Shown one piece after another: positions 1 to 11,800 of a DNA stretch of 64,000 nt (position 1 is the first letter of the stretch; each line of letters begins with the position of its first letter). Made by a program: the position numbers and the translations under genes. Below the pieces are notes generated by a model, which saw nothing but the letters and a program-made list of their open reading frames with translations, ran no database searches and was not told the DNA's origin. The DNA comes from Phoronis australis (Eukaryota; Phoronida; Phoronidae): assembly GCA_002633005.1 (NCBI GenBank), contig NMRA01000314.1, positions 220,898 through 284,897 of the forward strand, in the 5' to 3' direction.

Positions 1-1220
1 GCTGGTGTAATGCTTTGTAAGCAAAAACTATGGGAGAGGCAAGATTTGTTATTTTAGATTATGAAGAGCTAAGGAATGACAAAACAAATCATTATAAAGT
101 CAGGTTTTGAAAAGGTGCAATATGGCTGCTACAGAGTGCCAAAGTTGGACGAAAATGGCTTCAGTGAAAACCTGCAAAATAGCCGTTTTTGCCACAAAAA
201 TCAAACCATACAAATTTGAAAATGAATTTTGAAAGTTATGCCATTAAATGTTCAATTATAGTCCTTTAAAACTGAATCACTCATTTGTTATCAGCCAGAT
301 ATACAAGCTAGTAAAATGCATTCAAACATATCTACTTCGGCGCCCAATTTTGTTGCAAAATGGCGGTACATGTCATAAAAAGAGAAACAATGGATGAAAA
401 TTTTTAAAAATCGAATTTTTATTTAAATCTCATCAAACTCATGTGCTTGTTCTCAAAAAAAAATCCGTGATATCGGTTATAGATTCTAACTGTCGGTTTT
501 TATATGGAGTCACTCTTAAATATTCACAGAGAGCTCTACTTTCCGCTCTCGAACTCGGATATTCGTCTGTGGAACATGGACATTTTGACTTTCGGCATTC
601 GTACTCAGCTCATCATCTCTGTTACTGGTTCTTGAAGTTCTCGTTGGGAGTATTTTTGATTGGCACTCTTGTTGATTTAAAAAAATCTGTCATTTCCTTG
701 TCTTGGCGCTTCGCACTCTTGACGAGCCAGAAGGGCCAAAAGTATGTGGGAACATCTCTATAAACACTTTGTGAAAGATTCGAAATTAGTAATGGCAGAA
801 TTACTCCAGAATGAGGCAACTTAACCTCTGACCTCTGTCTCGGTTAGAGCACATGCTGTAGTAGATTATATTTTACCTGACCCAACTAATTTGAATGATT
901 GTGTATCGTTTTCTGTATCTAATACTTCTGATATTTTGATACTTAGATATCCACGCTTTGATTGGGCCAAGATGTAAAGCGCCAGATTATTCTCTTCTTG
1001 TTCTAAGGTTCAAAATCTCCTCGCTTGGTTTATGTTTACCTGGTATCGACAACCATTGGATTCAAATACTCTTTCTAAAAAACGGAAAAATGACACATGC
1101 AATATCCTGGCAGAATTTAGTAATAATGTGACATTTAATGAAGAAACTTAGTGTTTAATTGATTCATTATTGTTATCCTATGAACATCAGAACCAACTTG
1201 ATATAGTGTATCAGTCATTT

Positions 1221-2215
1221 ATGGACTTATTAATTAAGGACATTGATTCCGTGCTGGATTACAAGGATTATTATCCGAGTCGTAAACTAAGGAAGTATTC
1301 TAACAGGAATCATCGTTATTGAAATTTGGAACTTAACGATTCTTGGAAAATTTCAAAGTACATTGAATTGGTTACATTACAAACAATTATTTCTGTCTGA
1401 TCAATGTAAATTTGCGCGAAACGTTAATACCAGTTGAAGGATCGTGTTGAAACTGAAAATATAAATCTTGAAAATCCTAAGGATTTCAGGGCATGTATAT
1501 TAAAAAACTAGGACCATAATAGTTTAGCAAAGTTCCCCTGGAAGTCTTGGTTTCAAACCCTAATATAAACTTTGATAGAAATTTTGTTCTAAGTAAATGG
1601 AAAAATGATTACGGAAAATTATTTGTACGCAGTTCTGAAAATACATTATTTGATGATGAATTTTATTTGGAACCTTGCATTTGCGTAAGCAGAATGTGAT
1701 TGTACTAATATAATTGATCAAAGCTTAAATTGTGAAAATCTCTGTTGATGAGGTTGGAAATGTTGTTATAAACAAAGAATAACGAAGCCATGACTGCCTA
1801 CCTTAAGAGGTTTTAATATTCAAAACTATTGTTTTACTAACCCGACTGTTAATTGAATCTTTTAAACGTGGGCTAATGCCTTCTGACTGGTATAAGGCAC
1901 TTATAATCCTCACGCTGTATTAATTCTGCACACGACTCTAGAATTCCTTTGAACTACCGTGGGATACAGTAGTCTTCTCTCAATATTTGTAAACTCTTCA
2001 GTGTTGTGTAGAATAATAGAACTGTGGGTTTTTGTGAACAGAACAATACTTTAGTTGACGAGCAAAATGGTTTTCAAAGCCGACGGTCCTGTGTTGATCA
2101 TTTATATGTCCTGTCATCAATTATTCAAATAAGTAAGTCGTCTAACCTTTCTACATTTGTGGACATGAAAAAAGCATGGACAAACCGTGAACTTCTGTTT
2201 TATAAATCACTCCAA
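1221..2215 (+). repeat. Direct repeat copy 1 of LINE segment (about 1 kb)
   Basis: This block is nearly identical to 2593-3583, with only scattered substitutions and small indels. It ends exactly at the ambiguous base N at 2216. The following 376 bases (2217-2592) show no similarity to the LINE continuation. The pattern fits either a recent local duplication or an assembly join between two haplotypes or reads. Confidence 0.85.
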
Positions 2216-2592
2216 NCTAGTTTAATACAGAAAAGATAAGTACCGAGGGTAAGTCCGAGCCATGCCAGCGTAGATGCACTATAAACATCCAATAAAGCCT
2301 GCTGAGACTTGCTATAATCAAATCCCTGTTACTGAGATAACAAAAAAAAGAAAAAACCGGTAAAAGCAATAAGGCGCTGGCATTAACATCTAACATTGGC
2401 CAATGCGAATACTTAGATAGTGACTAAATACAAAGTACTGGGATATAGTTACGCTGTAAATTTTCTCCATGGTTCTTCCTTGCTTTTCCGTACCTCCAAC
2501 CAAATCATATCAGGAGCTTCCTTGATGCGAGTGAACATCTTTTGCTGCTTTCTCAAATCTTAGGCAACGTGTGCCAGCTCTCCTCTCTTCTT

Positions 2593-3583
2593 ATGGACTT
2601 ATTAATTAAGGACATTGATTCCGTGCTGGATTACAAGGATTATTATCCGAGTCGTAAACTAAGGAAGTATTCTAAAAGGAATCATCGTTACTGAAATTTG
2701 GAACTTAACGATTCTTGGAAAATTTTAAAGTACATTGAATTGGTTACATTACAAACAATTATTTCTGTCTGATCAATGCAAATTTGCGCGAAACGTTAAT
2801 ACCAGTTGAAGGATCGTGTTGAAACTGAAAATATAAATCTTGAAAATCCTAAGGATTTCTGGGCATATATATTAAAAAACTAGGACCATAATAGTTTAGC
2901 AAAGTTTCCCTGGAAGTCTTGGATTCAAACACTAATATAAACTTTGATAGAAATTTTGTTCTAAGTAAATGGAAAAATGATTACGGAAAATTATTTCTAC
3001 GCAGTTCTGAAAATACATTGATGATGAATTTTATTTGGAACCTTGCATTTGCGTAAGCAGAATGTGATTGTACTAATATAATTGATCAAAGCTTAAATTG
3101 TGAAAATCTCTGTTGATGATGTTGGAAATGTTGTTATAAACAAAGAATAACGAAGCCATAACTGCCTACCTTAAGAGGTTTTAATATTCAAAACTATTGT
3201 TTTACTAACCCGACTGTTAATTGAATCTTTTAAACGTGGGCTAATGCCTTCTGACTGGTATAAGGCACTTATAATCCTCACGCTGTATAAATTCTGCACA
3301 CGACTCTAGAATTCCTTTGAACTACCGTGGGATACAGTAGTCTTCTCTCAATATTTGTAAACTCTTCAGTGTTGTGTAGAATAATAGAACTGTGGGTTTT
3401 TGTGAACAGAACAATACTTTAGTTGACGAGCAAAATGGTTTTCAAAGCCGACGGTCCTGTGTTGATCATTTATATGTCCTGTCATCAATTATTCAAACAA
3501 GTAAGTCGTCTAACCTTTCTACACTTGTGGACATGAAAAAAGCATGGACAAACCGTGAACTTCTGTTTTATAAATCACTCCAA
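2593..3583 (+). repeat. Direct repeat copy 2 of LINE segment
   Basis: Second copy of the 1221-2215 block. It continues past the point where copy 1 stops, into the catalytic part of the reverse transcriptase, so it is the more complete copy. Confidence 0.85.
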
Positions 3584-4259
3584 AATGATATAAATGGTAG
3601 AAGGTACTATGCAATTCGCATGGTTTACAGAAATCCATTGAACTGTATCGGATTAAATGGCACTTTGTATAGTGGTTGGTTCACTCCTAAAAACGGGCGT
3701 TTTATCACCGACACTTTTTGCCTTATACGTTGAATTAGCTCTGGAAATTAAAAAAAAACTGGGTAAAGGTGTCAAATGTGGTCCAAACAATATTTCAGTT
3801 CTTCTTTACGACGACGATATTGCACTTCTGTCTGAAAATGAAAATGACATGCAAGATTTGTTGAAGGTTTTAAACAACTGGTGTACAAGTGGTGTTAATA
3901 TGGCAATAAATAACGTTGTCCATTTTTGAGCTAAGTCCGCCATGCCTAGAAGCAAATTTGAATTTATTTTAAATAGTGTCGTTGATTATAAATTCTCATA
4001 CAAATACTGGATCAACACCTTGACTTAAAGAGAATTTGAATAGGTTATCTGAGGCTTCTGGTAGAGCGTTAGGAAAGGTACGCTCAACAGTTCGTGAACA
4101 TGAACTGAGGATTCGAAACATTTTTAAAAAACATTTAATTCGTGTGTGGCACAAATTTTGGATGATTACGGCTGATCTGTTTGAAGTTACAAAAATTTTG
4201 TTAATGATGAAAATAAGGCAAAACAGAGGGATGCGTTGACTTGGGTCAACCGATTTACA

Positions 4260-5120
4260 GCCACTCATGCTGATATAGCGGTGATATGGGGTGGTGCTCG
4301 ACCGGAAACAGAACTGGTTTGAATTGAAATTAGGACCGTGACCACAGACGATGATTATTGAAAACTGTTTCGGTTCATGTCCATCTACTCACGGCAAAAA
4401 TTTACTTAAAAGTTACACACTAGATGTCGCAAATGCTTGCTTAATGTCAACATTACTTGAAGAAATGTATTCCAAGTTCACTCAAGATTCCATGTTCACG
4501 TGCAACAGTATAGTGTCAAAGACTCTACGGTCTCTGATAGTGTGGATTGCCAGGCACGCCGAGAGGTGGCAGCACAGACATGTTTAAAATAGGAGACTGC
4601 AGAGACGGATGCCTGTGCGCTGCGCGTTATGTTTACTCGGTTATCTATATAAGTCTACGATGCCTGCGACTTCCTAGTTCGTAAGCTATAGGCATACCGA
4701 ATATTCTACTGAATAGAAGTTCGCTAAAGTGTATCAGGTAAGCGATGTATCCGTGCTGCGGTCACTGTTTTCGATGTTGACAACAAATTAGGGACAAAGG
4801 TTGGCACGAACATGTCCGTCACTTCGTCAGGGCCGTGGCCCATAGGCATACGGTCACTCGCGCCGATGTTACGTAACAAGCGGTACAAGGCTGTATTGAT
4901 TCGTAAAGTTTACTGAGAAGTATTAAACAACTTCGTCACTTTAAACCATTAAACTAGTTTGACAGCGATTGCAAGCAAAAAGTTGGCAAACCACTGTTTA
5001 CATAGTCCAGCTCTCATGTTCTGTTGTAAACAGCACACCTGATACTAACTAGTTCTTAAAAATACTAGCCAAACAAAGTTGGACAAATGTCGGGAGGAAG
5101 ATGTGTTTTATGAAACATAT
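4260..5120. other. No gene recognised
   Basis: Between the LINE remnant and the first MITE-like element there are only short ORFs (the longest about 78 codons at 4351-4587) with no family resemblance. No convincing exon, RNA gene or repeat was seen. Confidence 0.4.
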
Positions 5121-5336
5121 ACGGGCACCCAGCCTTTAATATGGGGGGCTCGAATTTCTGACGATGTGGACCTTTTGCTGACAAAAAAACGGGGTACCAC
5201 CTTCACTGTGCATCTGCGCCTTTTTAGTGGACTTTTGTCTTGTTTTCTAAGACTTTTTGTTTCTGAGGCGGACCTTTTTGCCCACTTGGCCAAATGGGGG
5301 GGTCATTCGACCCCCCCTCGGCTGGGTGCGCGCATG
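5121..5336 (+). mobile_element. MITE-like element, family A, copy 1
   Basis: About 215 bp ending in CTGGGTGCGCGCATG, with a degenerate inverted match (GGGCACCCAGCC) at the left. It shares an ordered set of blocks with 14067-14236, 15661-15907, 24649-24850 and 35090-35302: GGGGGGCTCGAATTTCT, GTGGACCTTT, CTGACAAAA, a CGGGG block, TTTTTAGTGGACTTTTG, and GAGGCGGACCTTTTTGCCCA. It has no coding capacity, so it is probably a non-autonomous DNA transposon. Confidence 0.7.
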
Positions 5337-5824
5337 TGAAATACTCTCTCCAAAAAACTTCGAATGGAGAAAAATAGTTGAGCTGATTCCTTTGTGGGAC
5401 TGCAGGTTCTGAGTCCCTTACTATAACATTGTTACCAACACAACAGGCTTTTTTGTCAAGTTAAATCGAGCGTGATAGTAGATCAGATCTTGATGTTGGA
5501 AATTTCTTGGTTTTAAGAGCCCAGGGCAATGGTACGTGTCGTAACGCAACGCGTCTGAAAAAGCATCGCAACTCGTCAAAAAAGGTGCAGAGTTGAGTAA
5601 GACATTAATTCCAATATATACGTAAAAGTGCACTCATTTCTATCATTTGTTTTATTTAGCATTATCAATGGGATTGGGAAACTTAGCTCAGTCCTTCCAT
5701 CAGTGTTAGTACAGCAAGTAACGCATTGAACAAAATGAAGTACTAATATATAATTGCAAGTTGTGCTTTTGCTCAAGCGGGTACCATTGTATTAATTTTT
5801 TTTTTCACCTTCAAGGAATTTGTC

Positions 5825-8800
5825 ATGTCGAAACATGCACAATACTCAGTGCCAAACGACAGCTTGGACGAAGTCACGAGTGCCGTTTCGGTCAGTGATG
5901 TTTCTCTGGATTCCATTGTCCAGATTTTCCGCTGCCCAGGCAAACAGTCAGAAGAGACTGGTGAAGATAACAGCATGCAAGTGTGTAGAGAAGATGCCAG
6001 TGGCGAACGAGTGCGACTTCAAAAAAAGGATCAATGTCAAGTTCTTCAGCAGCTGTCGCCTACCGTTCTAGTTGGTACAGGGGACGGCTGCTTCATACAC
6101 CTTGGTGATGTAGAAGGTAGAGTATTCCATATAGTGAACTTGGCACTATATGTGCGTCCTTTTTGTAAGGATGAAAGTAATGCTTAGTTCAAACTATGTA
6201 ATATTACTCTTGCGGAGTATTGGGGCTTCAGCTCAACATTGACCATTGCGTAATTGTCTTTTGTCCTCCTCCTTCTCTCTCAGTGTTGAGGACTGTATTG
6301 GGAAAGTGTTGAGCACTCAATTTCAATGTTGGACAAAGAGAGAATTATGAGTTTCTGAGTTATTCACTAAGGCTTTGATTAAAATTTACATCTTACCAGT
6401 AGCTTATGTTTCTTCATCGTCACTCAGATTGCGTTTTCTTTGAAAAAATGAAGTAGTTTTCTTCATTGCACAGTGGAGCAGACGACAGACACTGAGTGGT
6501 AGTGTGCAGCGCCACTGCCGGTTGGCTGGGATATCACACATATATTGACCAGGAGCGCCATTACTTAGCCATAGTTCCGTTATGATTGCACCGGTGGTCT
6601 GAATCGGACACGTGAAATCGGGCCTGCGCCCCTCCCTCCATCACACGCATACACAAACTAAAACTGCACACGTTGTTAAATCTTGTTTCGGCCGTATAAT
6701 GTTAATTACTGGGGTTAATTAATAAACTCAATATTTCCTCATGCTCTTGCTGTTTTATTTTTTGCAGCAGCCAAAGGGGGCAGGCCCCCTCCCCCTCTAA
6801 ATCCTCCTGTGTGTGTACTAACACAAAAGGCATACTTGACAAGTTTAATCGAGCGTAATTCTAGATTAGATGGTGAAAGTGGACATTTCTGGATTTTTAC
6901 ACTCCAGGATTAATAACATATTGGCTCAAAGTCAAAATTTAAATTTTACAGGGTTTCTGCATTCATAAAACATATATTTTTACTGAGTTAATATTTATAT
7001 TTGGTTAAATACAACCAAAACAACCCCTGCATATCCCTCAATTGATTCAATGTCTTGATGATTCTTCATTCATGCATTTTTGGTTCTCTAATGGCAAAGC
7101 TTAACACTTTTGTTCCCTGTATTTATGCAGAGGTCAAGGTCATCGAGGAACCCCAACACAAGTTAGGCAATAGCGAAGAAGTGGTTTTGTATACTAGGAC
7201 AGAGGATCATCCTAAGCAGCTGGAATCGCCAAAAATGAATCGCGTCTCGTCACATAACTGGCTTGTTGAACGAGCTGAGGGAAGTGAAACTATCAAAATG
7301 TCAGGTATGCTAATACATTGAGGTGCGTGTATAACATTGATGTCATGCGTAACTATAGAAACATTATCAAAGTTTGGCTTACATTGACTTAATTGTCTGT
7401 CAAATCCCAGAAATGGCCAATTGGTTTCAAACACGATTTCAGAAACTAGGATTAAATGTGTTGAACATTGTTAAGAATTGTTTTTAAATGTTTTTTTTTT
7501 CAAATAAGTGTAATAGTGTGGTATCACTTGTACAAATTTTGAGAACCAGTTTTCTCCACTGAATAACAGGCATCAACTGGTTCTCAAAATGCGGCCACGT
7601 TATATCAGATTACTGCTGAATGCATTGCTACCGGAAATCAAGAAAACCAGAATCTTTTAAGCGTGAACACACCAGCAATTGAAATATGCAGCAATATTTT
7701 GAGATGTCATCTTGAATGTTTATACCAAAACAAATGTGGCCATGCACCTCCCACTGTTGTTTTGCTGTGAAAACACTTTCTTTTTTGCGTAATTTTACTT
7801 ATTTAAAAAATGCATCCTGGTGTTAGTCTCTCAGTGGCAATTTATTGCCACTTTGGTTTAATATCATACATTCTGTAACAATGAAGATACAAAAGAGATG
7901 AGCTGTTGTACTGGATTAACTGTCTGCAGGGGGCCCTTTTCCAAACTTAAAGATATGAGCTGTTGTACTGGATTGGCTATCTGCAGGGGGCCCTTTTCCA
8001 AACTTAAACGTCTGTCTGGATAAGGTTTGCTCAAAGATATGATAATAATTTTTATGCTTTCCAAAAAGAATTGGAATTTAGAATTTGGTACATTTTTTTG
8101 TACATTCGTTTGTTTGGTGAACCTCTAGTTACAAATTTAGTTGTTCTTGATTGTTCTTCTTTTAACTTTGTTATTTTCAATGTTTCAGAAGTAAAAGATA
8201 TTCAACTTATCGTGACAGAGCCGATGGTAGAGGAATCAGACTCAGGAGAACCAATTTGCAAGATTAGACAGTCTACACTTGATATAAAACTGAATCCAAC
8301 TGCTGATGCTGTTGATCTCAAGAGTTTGGACAAAACAGGTTATTTATTCTAACAGCAGATATTGGATAATTACACTTGCAAGGGCTGATAACCGAATAGG
8401 GGTGTGACATCGATGTCTTTACATGTCACCTAGTTTTATTCAATATTGAATTGATTTTGTTTGCTGAGTAAAAAAATTATAGGTTCTGGTTTTTGGCAAT
8501 AATAGTCACTGTGTAAATGTTAGCGTTTTCCAAGATGGTCACACAATAGTTGAAAAGGTTGGCAAAATGCATCGATCTGATTGTAAAAGTGCTGTTTCCC
8601 TTCAATTAGGTGCTGAGAGTAGTTACACAAAGTCATCCAACGGAGACAGCGATGACCAGCCAGGGTCACCAGAAGGTAGTTACATGATGCCATCCCATGG
8701 AGGCAGTAATGGTCAGACAGGGACACAAGAAGGTAGTCAACATTTCCTGTGTCACACTTTGTTCAATTTCGACATTGTCCATTTTATAATGAAAATTTCT

Positions 8801-11800
8801 GTGTACTGTTTTGCTGGTATCACACGAGTAAGAATTTTTCACTTTTCAAACAAAGAGTAACATTAATTTTCTAGTATTCTTGAAAAATTTTGGTGACATG
8901 TATCTACACTATCTCTTTTTGTCCTAAGTTATCAGGTAATGGCTTCTAAAGTGATTTAAAACAGAATTAATATTGAAGATTACGTCATTGGTTCCTGAAA
9001 GTGCCTTTCCCAATCACAAACTACAACTGCACTCACAAGGCTGTGTAACAGCCTATTGAAGAAACCGTGCTCTGGTTTGTTTACGTTATAAGTTGATGTT
9101 TCTTTCAAGGCGATGAACTTGTTCAACTGGATCAGAGGGAGATGGAGCTGGCGACATCACTTAGGAAACGTGCGGAGTTGGAAGGAGGGACAAAGTCATG
9201 TGGTGACATTTTGCGAGAAATGGGCAACATTCACAAAAGAAGGGGATTGCTAACAACACACACACAGTGGTTTGTGACTGCATCGGCGCTGTATAACGCG
9301 GCGTTGATGAGAACTGAAGAACCAGAGTTGATTAAGAATCTGGAGACGTTAATTAGACAAAATGAAATAGCTTTTTGCGAGACTCTGTCACTCCCAACTA
9401 CTAAGCTACCGATATATTTCAAGTGTGAGGTAAAAGAAAAGTTAGAAAGCATGAGACGTCGTGTTTCACCAAATGCAGAGTGTCTGTTGAATACTTTTGC
9501 TAAAGAACTCAGTTTAGAAGCAGCTGACACTGTCAGAATGCAAGTGGAAAAAGTGTTCGTTGATGACACCTTGAGGATGTTCAAGGAAGTTTGTTCAGAT
9601 TTGAAATCTTTTGACCAATACCTCATCTCAAAAAGTAAGGACATTTTAGGCCAGCCCCCTCAAGAGTACACAGCCATTGCCATGGGTTCTTTGGCAAGGG
9701 GTGAGGCAACACCGTATTCAGATCTTGAATGGGCAATTCTGGTACAAGATGACAGTGAGGATTTAGAGTATTTCAGAAACATGACCAGGCTGGTGCAGAT
9801 ATTTGTCTTAAACATTGGAGAAACTTATCTTAGAACACTGAGCATAAAGTCACTGAATGATTATGACACGCCTGGAGGCAATTGGTTCGTGGATGACGTT
9901 GTGTCACGTGGGTTTGAGTTTGACAGTGCTGCCCCCTATGCATGCAAAACCCCACTAGGTCGTCCTGATGCGCATGGGAGACCAGGCATCGAACTGATTA
10001 GGACGCCCGAACATATGGCAGAAATATGTGAAATAAACACCGCTATTAGGGAAGGTTACCTATTCGATCGTGTTCTTACGACGACAGTCAAAATTGATGG
10101 CAGCGACTCACTATTTGAGAGATTCACTTTCCTAAAAACAGGTCATAAACTTGATATAGCTGTGCAAGTTAAGGCGTATTATGAAATTCAAGACCTTGTA
10201 AAAAAGTTCTGGCCGAAACTCAGTTTCCACAGTGAGGTTGCTGGGGCACATGATATTAAACAAGAACTGTTCAGGTTACCCACCGTAGTTATCAGTCTGT
10301 TCAAAACATTATTTAGTTTGGACAACGACAATACATGGGACTTGCTGGATGAAATGAGGTCAAAGGGTCAAGCAACACAGCATGGTGCACACAACTTAAA
10401 AGTCATCATTTCCATTGTATCTCTAATGAGGCTTGTCATGTACTGCACCAAGGGACAGCAGAGCGAATTATTGAACTTGCTGCCCAGGTCAACTTCAAAA
10501 CCAGGAAACAGCTTAACAGCAGAGAAAACACTGCCGTACAGCAAGTACAGGAATTTGATTAAAAGGTACTACTATTCGATCTATCCCTTTATCAATTATT
10601 TGAAGGATATTAAGTTCCTTCTTTTGTTGTTCCTACAGAAACTGGATTCCAATTTTTACGAAGTCAGTGGCTTTTTTGAAGGTTGCATTGAATACTGCTC
10701 GTTTCAATACAGCAAAGCCAGAGACAAATTGCTTTCTCACTTTGCCCTATGCGAGAAATTACTGAGTTCCATCGAAAACAACGGTGACACTGTTTCAAGT
10801 GACTCCGAAGACTCGGCATTTAAAACAGCAGTTGACTGTCTGTACATAGCAGGGAAGACTTACATGATGGAAGAACAGTATGTCCATGCTCTGAAATATT
10901 TCACTGATGCTTTGAAAATGGTCGTTTCACATGGTGAGCTTAGATACAAAGCATCCGCTGCTTTGGTCGAAAAGAATGTCAGCAGAGAAACACACGACCT
11001 GCTGTTCAAAGCGTTTGATGATGACTATCAAATGAATATTGCTATGCTAAAAGCTGAAATTGGAAATGCCAACACACATCTGAAGAATTGGAAACTAGCA
11101 CTAGCGTGCTATCAAGAAGCTCTCGACATCATGACAAGGTTGGACGAGGAAGAGCACAGGAAAGTTATAGCGTTGCTTTTCAACGATATTGGTATGGTGT
11201 ATTGTGCTTTTGCCAAATATGAACTGGCGTTGGAAAACTGTCACAAGTCACTTAATTTGCTGACGATTACCCACGGAGACACTGGTCAGCACAAGGAGAC
11301 GGGAGTCGAAAACTCAACTCACGGTAGTGTTGACCATTATGATATTGCTTTTTGCTTGCAATGCATCGGGGACGTGTATGGCGACATAGGTAAGTACCAG
11401 ACAGCCTTGCAATACTCTGTGGACGCTCTGGATATGCTGAAAAGGATTTACGGTGACGCTGATAATCTTTCAACTGTAGGGTGTTTACAAAGAGTTGGGG
11501 AAGCTCACAATGCTATTGGTCATTATGAGTTAGCCCTACAGTTCTACGAAGACTCGTATAGTATGTTGGTGAGACTGCTGGGTGGTGTGGAACTTCCATG
11601 CATTGCATCGAAACTGCAGGTCATGGCGCGCGTTTTATGCGAAATGGGAAAACACGAGAGAGCTTTGGAGAACTGCAGAGAATGTCTGTATCTTGTGAAG
11701 AGGCTATACTCTGACCAAGACCATTGTAATGTTGCGTTGACTTTACAGACCACAGGCCGTGTCTATTTTGAGTCAAATTTACACGAGCTAGCTTTGCAGC

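Larger units (their letters stand above)
840..4250 (+). mobile_element. Decayed non-LTR retrotransposon (LINE) with internal duplication
   Basis: Broken reading frames match the order of a LINE ORF2. Around 1485-1500 the frame gives NPKDF, the usual motif between endonuclease and reverse transcriptase. Around 2024-2215 and 3392-3600 it gives an RT block with VDEQNGFQSRRS and VDHLYVLSSII. At 3657-3929 there is the RT catalytic region, with a PTLFALYVE stretch and a YDDD box near 3810. At 4036-4100 the ASGRALGKV segment follows the RT, as in CR1/L2-like LINEs. Many stops and frameshifts show it is dead. The block 1221-2215 recurs at 2593-3583. The clade is a guess; no 5' end, 3' tail or target-site duplication was found. 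Confidence 0.75.

Noticed and set aside
5079-5339. ORFs on both strands over the MITE-like element, recurring at 15742-15994
   Set aside because: The frames arise from a non-coding repeat with inverted ends and differ between copies.
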